Shown here piece by piece: positions 40,288-49,849 of a DNA stretch of 64,000 nucleotides. The notes beneath the pieces were generated by a model. The model did not search any database and was not told the DNA's origin. It was given only the letters and a program-made list of their open reading frames with translations. A program made the position numbers and the translations under genes. The stretch spans positions 124,001 to 188,000 of the forward strand of contig NZ_JACHGP010000014.1 in the NCBI RefSeq assembly GCF_014202335.1. Direction: 5' to 3'. The first letter of the stretch is position 1. Each line of letters starts with the position of its first letter. The DNA is from Mycobacterium sp. AZCC_0083. Its GTDB lineage: Bacteria > Actinomycetota > Actinomycetes > Mycobacteriales > Mycobacteriaceae.

Positions 40288-42165
40288 GTGACCGCCGTAC
40301 TGCCGCGCGCATCGACGCCTGCCGCCGACTCCGACGAGGAGACCGTGGTGCGGCCCCGCGTCGGCGGGCGCGAGCGGGTGGCATTCGGCGTATTGATGGC
40401 GGTCACCGCCGCGCTCTACCTGTGGAATCTGTCGGCCAGCGGATGGGCCAACGCCTTCTACTCCGCCGCGGCGCAGGCTGGTGGACAGGACTGGACGGCA
40501 ATGCTGTTCGGATCCAGTGACGCCAGCAATGCGATCACGGTCGACAAGATTCCCGCCGCGATCTGGGTGATGGACCTCTCGGTGCGCGTTTTCGGGCTGA
40601 GCTCGTGGAGCGTGCTGGTGCCGCAAGCGCTGGAGGGCGTCGCCGCGGTCGCGCTGCTGTACGCCGCGGTCCGGCGCGTCTCGGGTCCGGGGGCGGCCCT
40701 GCTGGCCGGCACGGTGTTCGCGCTGACACCCGTCGCCGCGTTGATGTTCCGGTTCAACAATCCCGATGCGCTGCTGGTGCTGCTGCTCGTCGCTGGCGCG
40801 TACTGCGTGCAGCGCGCGTGTGAGCGCGACGCCAGCCGGTGGTGGCTAGTCGGGGCTGGGGCCGCGGTGGGTTTCGGCTTCCTGGCCAAGATGCTGCAGG
40901 CGTTCCTGGTGCTGCCAGGCTTCGGGCTGGCCTACCTGATTGCGGCCGCCGTGCCCCTTCGCGCCCGCGTACTGCGATTGGCAGGCGCCCTGACCGCGCT
41001 GATCGCCTCGGGTGGCTGGTATCTGCTTCTCGTCGAGCTGTGGCCGGCGTCGGCGCGCCCATACATTGGCGGCTCCCAGAACAACAGCATCGTCGAACTG
41101 GCCTTGGGCTACAACGGTTTCGGTCGCCTCACCGGCAACGAGCCCGGCGGCCTCGGCAACATGAACTTCGACGTCGGCTGGGGCCGTCTGTTTGGCAGCG
41201 GCATGGGCGCCTACATCGCCTGGCTGCTACCCGCCGCGCTGGTGTGCCTGGTCGCCGGACTGCTGCTGACCCGCCGGGCGCCTCGCACCGACGCGCAACG
41301 TGGCGCATTGATTTCGTGGGGCGGCTGGCTGGTGGTCACCGCTGTCGTGTTCAGCTACGCCAACGGCATCGTGCACGCGTACTACACCGTCGCTCTGGCA
41401 CCCGCCATCGCCGCGGTGCTCGGAATCGGGGCAACGCTGTTGTGGCGCAATCGTTCCGATGTCCGGGCGGCGACGGCGATGTCGGCCACCGTTGCCATCA
41501 CCGTTGTCCTGGCCGCCGCCCTGCTGACCAGGCACGGCGACTGGCTGGACTGGTTGCGTCTCCTCATCGCAGTCGCGGGGGTGGGCGCTGCGGTGCTGCT
41601 CCTGGTCGTCGCGCGACTGCCGCGACGAGTGGCCCTTACCGCGGCCGGACTCGCCATCGCGGCCTGCTTGGCTGCGCCGACGGCCTATACGCTCGCGACG
41701 GTGGCGACGCCGCACAGCGGCGCCATGCCGTCGGTCGGACCGGCGCGCGGACCGGGTGGGTTCGGTGTCATGGGCGGCGGGTTGCTCGACAGCCCGGTGC
41801 CAGGAGCAGGCTTGTCGGAGCTTTTGACCGCCGACGCCGACCAGTTCACGTGGGCCGCGGCGGTCGTCGGATCCAACAACGCCGCGGGCTACCAGTTGGG
41901 CAGCGGGGCGCCGGTGATGGCGGTCGGCGGGTTCAACGGCACCGATCCATCGCCGACGCTCCAAGAGTTTCAGTCCGACGTCGCCGCAGGGAAGATCCAC
42001 TACTTCGTCCGCGGCCGGGTGATGTTCGGAGGGTTCGGCGGTCACGACAACGGCGGCAGTCGCGCGGCCGCCGAGATCGGCGAGTGGGTCGAGACTCACT
42101 ACACGCCGCTGACCGTCGACGGCACCGTCGTCTACGACCTCACCGCAGCGCCGAAGAACTCATAG
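40288..42165 (+). CDS. GT39-type membrane glycosyltransferase (ArnT/PMT-like), copy 1
   Basis: 625 residues from GTG, 22 bases after the kinase stop. Around eleven membrane helices. The first periplasmic loop reads LYLWNLSASGWANAFYSAAAQAGGQDWTAMLFGSSDASNAITVDKIP, the GT39 region with acidic catalytic residues. Other family marks are VSGPGAALLAGTVFALTPVAALMFRFNNPDALL and GFLAKMLQAFLVLPG. A soluble C-terminal domain (about residues 510-625) lies outside. Such enzymes move a sugar from a polyprenyl phosphate to an envelope acceptor. It is a clear paralogue of the gene at 43531. Confidence 0.9.
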   Translation: MTAVLPRASTPAADSDEETVVRPRVGGRERVAFGVLMAVTAALYLWNLSASGWANAFYSAAAQAGGQDWTAMLFGSSDASNAITVDKIPAAIWVMDLSVRVFGLSSWSVLVPQALEGVAAVALLYAAVRRVSGPGAALLAGTVFALTPVAALMFRFNNPDALLVLLLVAGAYCVQRACERDASRWWLVGAGAAVGFGFLAKMLQAFLVLPGFGLAYLIAAAVPLRARVLRLAGALTALIASGGWYLLLVELWPASARPYIGGSQNNSIVELALGYNGFGRLTGNEPGGLGNMNFDVGWGRLFGSGMGAYIAWLLPAALVCLVAGLLLTRRAPRTDAQRGALISWGGWLVVTAVVFSYANGIVHAYYTVALAPAIAAVLGIGATLLWRNRSDVRAATAMSATVAITVVLAAALLTRHGDWLDWLRLLIAVAGVGAAVLLLVVARLPRRVALTAAGLAIAACLAAPTAYTLATVATPHSGAMPSVGPARGPGGFGVMGGGLLDSPVPGAGLSELLTADADQFTWAAAVVGSNNAAGYQLGSGAPVMAVGGFNGTDPSPTLQEFQSDVAAGKIHYFVRGRVMFGGFGGHDNGGSRAAAEIGEWVETHYTPLTVDGTVVYDLTAAPKNS

Positions 42166-42212
42166 GCGGCGCATAGCTGGCGCCAACGGTTGCCACACAG
42201 CACCGGCCGACC

Positions 42213-43493
42213 ATGAATCTCATGACAGACATCGCCTTCTCCGAAGCCCTTCGCCCCGACGCCGTTTCGATGCGTCGCTTCGGGTCCCGGCCCAACGCCG
42301 CGCTGGCGGCAGCGGAACTCGGCGTACCGGTGCTCGACGTGGTGGTTCCGGTCTACAACGAGGAGGCGGCGCTGGCCGACTCGGTGCACCGGCTGCACCG
42401 CCATCTGCGGGACACGTTCCCGTACCCGGTGCGCATCACGATCGCCGACAACGCAAGCGTCGACGACACCCCGCGCATCGCCGCGGAACTGGCCGCCGAA
42501 CTCGTCGACGTCCGGGTGGTGCGCCTGGAACTGAAGGGTCGCGGTCGCGCACTGCATCAGGTGTGGTCGGAGTCCGACGCCGCCGTGTTGGCCTACATGG
42601 ACGTCGACCTGTCCACCGACCTCGCCGCGCTGGCCCCGCTGGTGGCCCCGCTGATCTCCGGGCACTCCGATCTCGCGATCGGCACCCGGTTGAGCCGTGG
42701 TTCGCGCGTCGTACGCGGCGCCAAGCGCGAGATCATTTCGCGCTGCTACAACTTCATCCTGAAGTCCACGCTGTCGGCTCGGTTCTCCGATGCCCAGTGC
42801 GGCTTCAAGGCCATTCGCGCCGACGTCGCGCACGGGTTGCTGCCGCACGTCGCCGACACCGGCTGGTTCTTCGACACCGAGCTGCTGGTGCTCGCCGAAC
42901 GCAGCGGACTGCGGATTCACGAGGTGCCTGTCGACTGGGTCGACGACCCCGACAGCCGGGTCGACATCATCGCCACCGCGACCGCGGACCTGAAGGGAGT
43001 GGGGCGCCTGCTGCGCGGCTTCGCCAGTGGCTCCATCCCGGTCAACGCGATTGCCGCCCAACTGGGTTCGTCACGCCGGTCGGCCGCGCCTGGCTCGCTG
43101 TTCCGTCAGGTGGTCAGGTTCGGCGCGGTCGGTGCCGCGTCGACGGCCGCCTACCTCGTGCTGTTCGTGCTGCTGCACGGCTGGATCGGTGCGCAGGCGG
43201 CGAACCTCGTCGCGTTGTTCGTCACCGCGATCGGAAACACTGCGGTCAACCGGCGGTTCACGTTCGGCGTCACCGGCGGCGGCAAAGCCGCGCGCCACCA
43301 CGTCGAGGGGCTCATCGTCTTCGCCATCGCGCTGGCCATCACCAGCGGCGCGCTGGCCGTCTTGAACGGCGTCGTCGACCAACCGCAGCGATTGGTGGAG
43401 CTGACCGTGCTGGTACTGGCCAACTTGGTCGCCACCGCCGTGCGCTTCGTGTTGTTGCGCGGCTGGGTGTTTCACCCCCGACGTGCCCGCTAA
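42213..43493 (+). CDS. Bifunctional GT2 glycosyltransferase fused to a GtrA-like membrane domain
   Basis: 426 residues from ATG (another ATG three codons in). The GT2 domain has VLDVVVPVYNEEAALADSVHRL, the nucleotide-sugar motif YMDVDLSTDL and the region FSDAQCGFKAIRADVA. From about residue 300 a GtrA domain of four membrane helices follows (LFRQVVRFGAVGAASTAAYLVLFVLLHG ... NTAVNRRFTFG). This combination makes a polyprenyl-phosphate sugar and helps present it across the membrane. Flanked by two GT39 transferases, it is likely their donor-making partner, as ArnC is to ArnT. Confidence 0.92.
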   Translation: MNLMTDIAFSEALRPDAVSMRRFGSRPNAALAAAELGVPVLDVVVPVYNEEAALADSVHRLHRHLRDTFPYPVRITIADNASVDDTPRIAAELAAELVDVRVVRLELKGRGRALHQVWSESDAAVLAYMDVDLSTDLAALAPLVAPLISGHSDLAIGTRLSRGSRVVRGAKREIISRCYNFILKSTLSARFSDAQCGFKAIRADVAHGLLPHVADTGWFFDTELLVLAERSGLRIHEVPVDWVDDPDSRVDIIATATADLKGVGRLLRGFASGSIPVNAIAAQLGSSRRSAAPGSLFRQVVRFGAVGAASTAAYLVLFVLLHGWIGAQAANLVALFVTAIGNTAVNRRFTFGVTGGGKAARHHVEGLIVFAIALAITSGALAVLNGVVDQPQRLVELTVLVLANLVATAVRFVLLRGWVFHPRRAR

Positions 43494-43530
43494 CCCTTCC
43501 CCTTCGTCAAACCAGAGACCCGAGGAAACG

Positions 43531-45420
43531 ATGACCACGATCACCGTAGACGTCCGTCCGGACGCAGCCGACGAACCCGCGGCCGTACCGGACCCGCGAT
43601 GGGCCCGACCCGGCCTGCTCGCCCTGCTGGCCGGTACTGCGGTTTTGTACCTATGGGGCCTCGGCTCGTCGGGCTGGGCGAACAGCTTCTACGCCGCCGC
43701 CGCGCAGGCAGGCACCCAGTCCTGGAAGGCGTGGCTGTTCGGGTCGCTGGATGCGGGCAACGCCATCACCGTGGACAAGCCGCCTGCGGCGATGTGGGTT
43801 ATGAGCTTGTCCGGCAGGCTGTTCGGGTTCAACGCGTTCACCATGCTGCTGCCGCAGGCGTTGATGGGTGTGGCCGCCGTCGCGGTGCTGTACTTCACCG
43901 TCAAGCGCAGCAGCGGCCCCGGCGCAGGGCTGATCGCCGGTGCGGTGCTGGCCCTGACGCCCGTGGCGACGCTGATGTTCCGGTACAACAACCCCGACGC
44001 GCTGCTGGTCCTGCTGCTCGTCGTTGCGGCGTACTGCACGGTGCGGGCCATCGAGAACGGCAGCACGCGCTGGATGGCGCTGACCGGATGCGTCGTCGGC
44101 TTCGCCTTCCTGACCAAGATGCTTCAGGCGTTCCTCATCGTGCCGGGCCTCGCGCTGGCGTTCCTGGTCGCCGCCCCCATCGGCTTGTGGAAGCGGTTGG
44201 GCGCCCTGCTGGTCGGCGGCGTCACCATGGTCGTCTCCGCAGGCTGGTACGTCGCGCTGGTCAGCCTGTGGCCCGCGGACTCGCGGCCCTACATCGCCGG
44301 CTCCACCGACAACAGCCTTCTGCAATTAGCCTTGGGCTACAACGGAATCCAACGCATCGTCGGTGGCGGTGGCCCGGGTGGCGGTGGCGGTGGCCCTGGT
44401 GGCGGTGGCCCTGGTGGCGGTGGCAACGTGTTCTTCGGCGGCGAGCCCGGTATCGGCCGGATGTTCGGCCTGTCCTTCGGAACCGAGTCCTCCTGGCTGC
44501 TGCCCGCCGCGATCATCGGCCTGCTTGCCGGGTTGTGGCTGACCTGGCGCACCGCGCGCACCGGTCAGGTGCGGGCCAGCCTGCTGCTGTGGGGTGGTTG
44601 GCTACTGGTGACCGGTGCCGTGTTCAGCTTCATGGATGGCACGGTGCATCCGTACTACACGGTCGCCCTCGCTCCGGCCATCGCCGCGCTGGTCGGCATC
44701 TCGGTGGCAGAACTCCTGCGCCGCAAGGACACCTGGCCTGCCCGCCTGACTCTCGCGACCATGCTGGCGGTGACCGGGGTATGGGCGTTCGTCCTGCTGA
44801 ACCGGACCCCGGACTGGTGGCCTGCGCTGCGCTGGGTCGTGCTCTTCGGGTCGGTGATCGTGGCGGCCGTGGTCGCCGTCGGCCTGCACCGGCTGGGCCG
44901 CGCGACCGTCGTGGTCGCCGTGGCCGCTGCGTTGTTCGGCCTCGGCGCGACGGCGGCGTACTCGATCGAGACGATGTCGTCCGTACACGACGGGCCGGTG
45001 AGCACGTCAGGACCTGCCAAGCAGGACGGCTTCGGCGGCGGCGGTCCCGGTGGACAGGGCCCAGGGGGTCGCGGCGGGGACAACGCCGCGCTGGAGGCCA
45101 TGGTGCAGGACACCGACAACCGTTGGGCCGCAGCCGCGATCGGTTCGCACACGATCGACCAACTGGAGCTCAAGACCGGCACGTCACTGATGGCGATCGG
45201 TGGATTCAGCGGTGGCGACCCGTCGCCCACGTTGGCGCAGTTCCAGCAAGACGTGGCCGACGGCCAGGTGCGGTACTTCATCGCAGGCAACGACAAGGAA
45301 GGCGGCCCGATGAACCACCGGACCGGTGTCGCGAACGACATCACCACGTGGGTCGAGCAGCACTTCACCAAGATGGACGTCGGCGGTACTACCGTCTACG
45401 ACCTGCAGCCGCACGCGTGA
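43531..45420 (+). CDS. GT39-type membrane glycosyltransferase (ArnT/PMT-like), copy 2, with poly-Gly/Pro loop
   Basis: 629 residues; the start is set by GAGGA six bases upstream of the ATG. The membrane layout matches the copy at 40288: LYLWGLGSSGWANSFYAAAAQAGTQSWKAWLFGSLDAGNAITVDKPP, YNNPDALLVLLLVVAAYCTVRA, AFLTKMLQAFLIVPG. Two extracytoplasmic Gly/Pro-rich stretches are special to this copy: about residues 278-298 and 499-518 (GFGGGGPGGQGPGGRGG). The soluble C-terminal domain (MAIGGFSGGDPSPTLAQFQQ) matches its paralogue. The two enzymes may use different acceptors or sugars. Confidence 0.9.
   Translation: MTTITVDVRPDAADEPAAVPDPRWARPGLLALLAGTAVLYLWGLGSSGWANSFYAAAAQAGTQSWKAWLFGSLDAGNAITVDKPPAAMWVMSLSGRLFGFNAFTMLLPQALMGVAAVAVLYFTVKRSSGPGAGLIAGAVLALTPVATLMFRYNNPDALLVLLLVVAAYCTVRAIENGSTRWMALTGCVVGFAFLTKMLQAFLIVPGLALAFLVAAPIGLWKRLGALLVGGVTMVVSAGWYVALVSLWPADSRPYIAGSTDNSLLQLALGYNGIQRIVGGGGPGGGGGGPGGGGPGGGGNVFFGGEPGIGRMFGLSFGTESSWLLPAAIIGLLAGLWLTWRTARTGQVRASLLLWGGWLLVTGAVFSFMDGTVHPYYTVALAPAIAALVGISVAELLRRKDTWPARLTLATMLAVTGVWAFVLLNRTPDWWPALRWVVLFGSVIVAAVVAVGLHRLGRATVVVAVAAALFGLGATAAYSIETMSSVHDGPVSTSGPAKQDGFGGGGPGGQGPGGRGGDNAALEAMVQDTDNRWAAAAIGSHTIDQLELKTGTSLMAIGGFSGGDPSPTLAQFQQDVADGQVRYFIAGNDKEGGPMNHRTGVANDITTWVEQHFTKMDVGGTTVYDLQPHA
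44362..44424 (+). repeat. In-frame GGTGGCGGTGGCCCT-type minisatellite (poly-Gly/Pro)
   Basis: About four imperfect 15-base units built from GGTGGC and GGCCCT. They encode runs of four to six Gly separated by single Pro inside the GT39 gene. The paralogous gene has only NEPGGLGN at the same place. Such tracts can change in length by slippage, so length differences between strains are expected. Confidence 0.85.
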
Positions 45421-45507
45421 CGCGGGGATGAAATCAGCCCGATTCGCACCATCGGAATCCGGGTAGCGTCCTACTAGCGTATGTCCGCGATCGTCAGGAG
45501 GTCCCAC

Positions 45508-45999
45508 ATGTCCGTGACCGACGAGTACCTGAAGAACAACGAGGCCTATGCCGAATCGTTCAGCGGTCCGCTGCCTCTGCCGCCGAGCAAGCACGTCGCG
45601 GTGGTCGCCTGCATGGACGCTCGCCTCGACGTCTACCGGATCCTCGGGTTGAACGAGGGGGAGGCGCACGTCATCCGCAACGCCGGCGGTGTGGTGACCG
45701 ACGACGAGATCCGCTCGCTGGCCATCAGTCAGCGGCTGCTTGGCACGAAGGAGATCATCCTCATCCACCACACCGACTGCGGGATGCTGACGTTCACCGA
45801 CGACGGCTTCAAGCAGCAGATCCAGGACGAGACGGGCCTCAAGCCGGAGTGGGCGGCCGAGGCGTTTCAGGACGTCGACGAGGACGTGCGGCAGTCGCTG
45901 CGACGCATCGAGGCCAGCCCGTTCGTGACCAAGCACGAGTCGTTGCGCGGCTTCGTCTTCGACGTGGCGACGGGCAAGCTCAACGAGGTCTCGCTTTAG
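45508..45999 (+). CDS. canA: Beta-carbonic anhydrase (CanA/Rv1284 type)
   Basis: 163 residues from ATG with AGGAGG upstream; this start gives the same length as remembered for Rv1284. Zinc ligands Cys35, the His of IHHTDCGM and its Cys are present, and the Asp37-Arg39 dyad is intact (ACMDARLDVY). It interconverts CO2 and bicarbonate in the cytosol. In M. tuberculosis it lies between oppB and cysD; here oppB is 9.3 kb to the left and cysD 7.7 kb to the right, so other genes have been inserted on both sides. Confidence 0.93.
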   Translation: MSVTDEYLKNNEAYAESFSGPLPLPPSKHVAVVACMDARLDVYRILGLNEGEAHVIRNAGGVVTDDEIRSLAISQRLLGTKEIILIHHTDCGMLTFTDDGFKQQIQDETGLKPEWAAEAFQDVDEDVRQSLRRIEASPFVTKHESLRGFVFDVATGKLNEVSL

Positions 46000-46051
46000 C
46001 GATGTCACCCGATTACCTCCGCCCGAGCACCCGACGGTCGATGATGTCGAC

Positions 46052-48046
46052 ATGGTCCTGCAGAGCACGACGCCCGCGGATGAGAACGGCGCCCCCGTGC
46101 GACTCGATACGACCGCGCCGGTGCCCTACGTGGCAAGCAATCCGCGAAATCCGTTTCCGCCGATCGCCGACTATGCATTCCTCTCGGATTGCGAGAACAC
46201 CTGTTTGATCTCGTCGGCCGGGTCGGTGGAGTGGCTGTGTGCGCCGCGCCCCGACTCCCCGAGCTTCTTCGGCGCCATCCTGGACCGCAGTGCCGGGCAC
46301 TTTCGGATCAGCCCGTATGGCGTATCGGTGCCCGCGGCGCGGCGATACCTGCCGGGCAGTTTGATTCTGGAGACCACCTGGCAGACCAACACCGGCTGGA
46401 TGATCGTCAGGGACACCCTGGTGATGAGTCAGTGGCACGACATCGAGAGCAGATCGCGCACGCATCGCCGCACCCCGACCGACTGGGACGCCGAGCACAC
46501 GCTGCTGCGCACCGTGAAGTGCGTCAGTGGCACCGTCGAGTTGGTGATGGACTGCGAGCCCTCCTTCGACTACAGCCGCATCCCGGCGGGCTGGGAGTAC
46601 GCGGCCGAGGGATACGGGGAGGCGATAGCCAGGGCCAAGCGTGATCCGGATGCCCACCCGACCCTGCGCTTGACCACCAACCTGCGGATCGGACTCGACG
46701 GCAGGCAGGCGAGGGCCCGCACCAGGCTGAAGGAAGGCGACGACGTCTTCGTCGCGTTGAGCTTCTCCTCCAATGCCGCACCGCAGACCTATGCCGAGGC
46801 CGCGGACAAGATGTGGACCACCAGCGAATGCTGGCGGCAGTGGATCAACGTCGGCGACTTCCCCGACCATCCGTGGCGGGCCTACCTTCAGCGCAGCGCG
46901 TTGACGCTGAAGGGCCTCAGCTACGCGCCGACGGGAGCCATCCTGGCGGCGAGCACCACGTCGCTGCCGGAAACCCTTCAGGGCGAACGCAACTGGGACT
47001 ACCGCTACTCCTGGATCCGGGACTCGACGTTTGCGCTCTGGGGTCTGTACACGTTGGGCCTGGACCGTGAGGCCGACGACTTCTTCGCATTCATCGCCGA
47101 CGTGTCGGGCGCCAACGACGATGAGCCCCACCCACTTCAGGTGATGTACGGCGTCGGTGGGGAACGCACCCTGGTCGAGGAGGAGTTGCACCACCTCTCC
47201 GGCTACGACAACTCCCGGCCGGTGCGGATCGGCAACGGCGCGTTCGATCAGAAGCAGCACGACATCTGGGGCACCATGCTCGACTCGGTGTACGTGCACG
47301 CCAAATCGCGCGAACAGATCATGGAGACGCTGTGGCCCGTGCTCAAGAGTCAGGTCGAGGAGGCCATCAAGCACTGGCGTGAACCCGACCGCGGCATCTG
47401 GGAAGTGCGTGGCGAACCGCAGCACTTCACCTCGAGCAAGATCATGTGCTGGGTGGCGCTCGACCGTGGCGCGAAACTCGCAGAACTGCACAACGAGAGG
47501 AGCTACGCCCAGCAGTGGCGGGCGATCGCCGAGGAGATCAAGGCCGACATCCTGGCCAACGGCGTCGATGCGCGCGGCGCGCTGACCCAGCGCTACGGCG
47601 ACGACGCCTTGGATGCCTCGCTGTTGTTGGCCGTACTCAACCGCTTCCTGCCGTCCGACGACCCGCGGCTGCGTGCGACGGTGCTGGCCATCGCCGACGA
47701 GCTCACCGAGGACGGACTGGTGCTGCGTTACCGCACCGAGGAGACCGACGACGGGCTGTCCGGCGCGGAGGGCTCGTTCACCATCTGCTCGTTCTGGCTG
47801 GTGTCGGCACTCGTCGAGATCGGCGAGATCAGCCGAGCCAAACATCTGTGTGAGCGACTGCTGTCCTTCGCCAGCCCGCTGCACCTGTATGCCGAGGAGA
47901 TCGAGCCGCGCACCGGACGCCACCTCGGCAACTTTCCGCAGGCATTCACCCACCTGGCCCTGATCAACGCCGTCGTGCACGTGATCCGCGCCGAAGAGGA
48001 CGACGACGGCTCCGGGGCGTTCCAGCCGGCCAACGCGCCGATGTAG
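46052..48046 (+). CDS. treH: GH15-family trehalase (mycobacterial TreH type)
   Basis: 664 residues from ATG. The N-terminal beta domain starts NPFPPIADYAFLSDCENTCLISSAGSVEWLC, and the (alpha/alpha)6 catalytic domain includes GERNWDYRYSWIRDSTFALWGLY and DRGIWEVRGEPQHFTSSKIMCW. The acidic residues of WIRDS and the Glu of GIWEVRGE are in the regions that hold catalytic acids in GH15. From memory it is close along its whole length to the M. smegmatis trehalase, which hydrolyses trehalose to two glucoses and depends on phosphate and Mg. It starts 52 bases after canA and may share its transcript. Confidence 0.9.
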   Translation: MVLQSTTPADENGAPVRLDTTAPVPYVASNPRNPFPPIADYAFLSDCENTCLISSAGSVEWLCAPRPDSPSFFGAILDRSAGHFRISPYGVSVPAARRYLPGSLILETTWQTNTGWMIVRDTLVMSQWHDIESRSRTHRRTPTDWDAEHTLLRTVKCVSGTVELVMDCEPSFDYSRIPAGWEYAAEGYGEAIARAKRDPDAHPTLRLTTNLRIGLDGRQARARTRLKEGDDVFVALSFSSNAAPQTYAEAADKMWTTSECWRQWINVGDFPDHPWRAYLQRSALTLKGLSYAPTGAILAASTTSLPETLQGERNWDYRYSWIRDSTFALWGLYTLGLDREADDFFAFIADVSGANDDEPHPLQVMYGVGGERTLVEEELHHLSGYDNSRPVRIGNGAFDQKQHDIWGTMLDSVYVHAKSREQIMETLWPVLKSQVEEAIKHWREPDRGIWEVRGEPQHFTSSKIMCWVALDRGAKLAELHNERSYAQQWRAIAEEIKADILANGVDARGALTQRYGDDALDASLLLAVLNRFLPSDDPRLRATVLAIADELTEDGLVLRYRTEETDDGLSGAEGSFTICSFWLVSALVEIGEISRAKHLCERLLSFASPLHLYAEEIEPRTGRHLGNFPQAFTHLALINAVVHVIRAEEDDDGSGAFQPANAPM

Positions 48047-48221
48047 GGATCGGCCGAACCCCCGGCGACCTCGCGCGGTGAGCCGCTCTTTGCGGGAGCG
48101 ACGACTGTGCTGAAAGCTGCTTTCGGGAGCTCTATTTACCGTACCGTCAGCGCCGTTCCCCCGAATCTCGGGAGCTGCGCTGACCAGCCCTCAGCGCCGG
48201 TTGAGAAGGAGCCGATCACGC

Positions 48222-48437
48222 ATGCGCATCGTCGTCGACCTGAATCGTTGTCTGGGATACGCGCAATGCGTCCCGCTGGCGCCGGACGTCCTTCAATTGC
48301 AAGGGGAGGAAGCGCTCGCATACGACCCGAATCCCGATGACTCACAACGTCAGCAGGTCGCGCGGGCGGTGGCGTCCTGCCCGGTACAGGCGATCATCGC
48401 GGAGATGGATCCGCCATCGGACAGGACGACGAAATGA
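48222..48437 (+). CDS. [3Fe-4S]-type ferredoxin of a P450 system
   Basis: 71 residues from ATG. The cluster motif is CLGYAQC (Cys-x-x-Tyr-x-x-Cys) plus a distal CPVQAI. The position that is the fourth Cys in 4Fe-4S proteins is Tyr, as seen among mycobacterial P450 ferredoxins, which vary at this site. It should pass single electrons from the reductase encoded next (4-base ATGA overlap at 48434-48437) to the P450. GAGAAGGAG lies about 12 bases upstream. The 175-base gap before it contains TACCGTACCGTC, a possible regulator site, but no regulator gene is adjacent. Confidence 0.88.
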   Translation: MRIVVDLNRCLGYAQCVPLAPDVLQLQGEEALAYDPNPDDSQRQQVARAVASCPVQAIIAEMDPPSDRTTK

Positions 48438-49837
48438 CGACGGCATCGCTCGTCTCTGATCTGGTCACCAGTTTCAAGGCAACGGGTCGCATCGTCATCG
48501 TCGGCGCCTCGCTGGCCGGGCTGCGCGCCGCGGAAGCGTTGCGGGACGAAGGATTCACCGGATCGCTGACGTTGATCGGCGACGAGGTGCACGAGCCGTA
48601 CGACCGCCCGCCGCTGTCCAAGCAGGTGCTGAAGGGTTGGGTGCCCGCGGGTAACACCAAGCTGCCACGCATGCGAGCGATCGACGCCGACTGGCGCCTT
48701 GGCGTTGCGGCGACCGGGCTGGACCGTGACAACCACGAGGTGTTGCTGGCCACCGGCGAGAAGGTGCCCTACGACCGCTTGCTGATCGCCACCGGCGTCC
48801 GGTCCCGGCAGTGGTTCAACCCAGAAGAGGCCAAGCTGAAGGGCCTGTACACGCTGCGCACCAGCGATGACGCGGCTGAGTTGCAGGCGGCGCTGAAGGC
48901 CGGGCCGAAGCGGGTGTTGATCGTCGGGGCCGGCTTCATTGGCTCCGAAATGGCCTCGGTGTGCCGTGATCTCGGACTGGACGTGACGGTCGCGGAGCGA
49001 GCCAGCGCACCGCTGGTCGGTGCGCTCGGCGGAGTGATCGGTGACATCGCGGCCAAGATGCAGCGCGACGCAGGAGTCGACCTGCGTACCGGTGTCGCGG
49101 TGGAGGCGTTGGAAGGCGACGCCGACGGACACGTCCGGCGCGCGAAGCTCTCCGATGGGACCACGCTCGACGTCGACGTGGTGGTCGCGTCGCTGGGTTC
49201 CATCCGCAACGTCGAATGGCTCGAAGGTGCTGAACTCGCCACCGGGTTCTGGGGTGTGGCCTGCGATGCCGGCTGCCGTGCCTTCGACGTCAACGGTGTG
49301 GTGACCGACAACATCTTCGTCGCAGGCGATATCGCACGGGCACCACATGTGCTCTACGAGTATCAGTTCATGTCCATCGAGCACGTGGACGCCGCGGTAC
49401 TGGGCGCCCAGACTGCGGCACACAACATGGTCAACCTCGAGATGGGACGCCGCCCGCACCTGCCGCTGCCGCAGTTCTGGTCCGGGCAGTTCGGCGTCAA
49501 CATCAAGGGCTGCGGCGTGTGCTCCTTCGGCGACGAGATCGTGTTCACCCAGGGCTCGGTCGAGGATCTCCGCTTCGCCGCCGCCTTCGGCAAGAACGGC
49601 CGCATCGTCGGGGCCATCACCTTCAACCACGGGAAGTGGTTGGAGTACTACGCGGCGATGATCGAGCGTTCGGCGCCGTTCCCACCCCCGCCACCGGGAT
49701 ATGACCTGCCAACGGATACACAGGTGATGTCGGCCCGATTCCCGGATCCGCGCGAACCGACCGGGATTCCGGATGTCGTTCTCACCGGCCATGATCCGAC
49801 GTCGCGAGGCGCCGAATTCCGTCCAAGAGTCCGCTAG
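48434..49837 (+). CDS. FAD-dependent ferredoxin reductase
   Basis: 467 residues; the ATG overlaps the ferredoxin stop. FAD site IVIVGASLAGLRAAEALRDEGF, NAD site VLIVGAGFIGSEMASVCRDLGLDVTV, and the second FAD contact DNIFVAGDIARAP are in the usual order of rubredoxin/ferredoxin reductases. A 40-50 residue tail (APFPPPPPGYDLPTDTQ) extends beyond the typical end. It takes electrons from NAD(P)H and passes them to the 3Fe-4S ferredoxin. It is 12 bases from the P450 start. Confidence 0.92.
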   Translation: MTTASLVSDLVTSFKATGRIVIVGASLAGLRAAEALRDEGFTGSLTLIGDEVHEPYDRPPLSKQVLKGWVPAGNTKLPRMRAIDADWRLGVAATGLDRDNHEVLLATGEKVPYDRLLIATGVRSRQWFNPEEAKLKGLYTLRTSDDAAELQAALKAGPKRVLIVGAGFIGSEMASVCRDLGLDVTVAERASAPLVGALGGVIGDIAAKMQRDAGVDLRTGVAVEALEGDADGHVRRAKLSDGTTLDVDVVVASLGSIRNVEWLEGAELATGFWGVACDAGCRAFDVNGVVTDNIFVAGDIARAPHVLYEYQFMSIEHVDAAVLGAQTAAHNMVNLEMGRRPHLPLPQFWSGQFGVNIKGCGVCSFGDEIVFTQGSVEDLRFAAAFGKNGRIVGAITFNHGKWLEYYAAMIERSAPFPPPPPGYDLPTDTQVMSARFPDPREPTGIPDVVLTGHDPTSRGAEFRPRVR

Positions 49838-49849
49838 AGAAGAGCAGCC

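Noticed and set aside
46013..47980. Long minus-strand open frame opposite the trehalase
   Set aside because: No recognisable domain; the trehalase on the plus strand is complete and family-typical.
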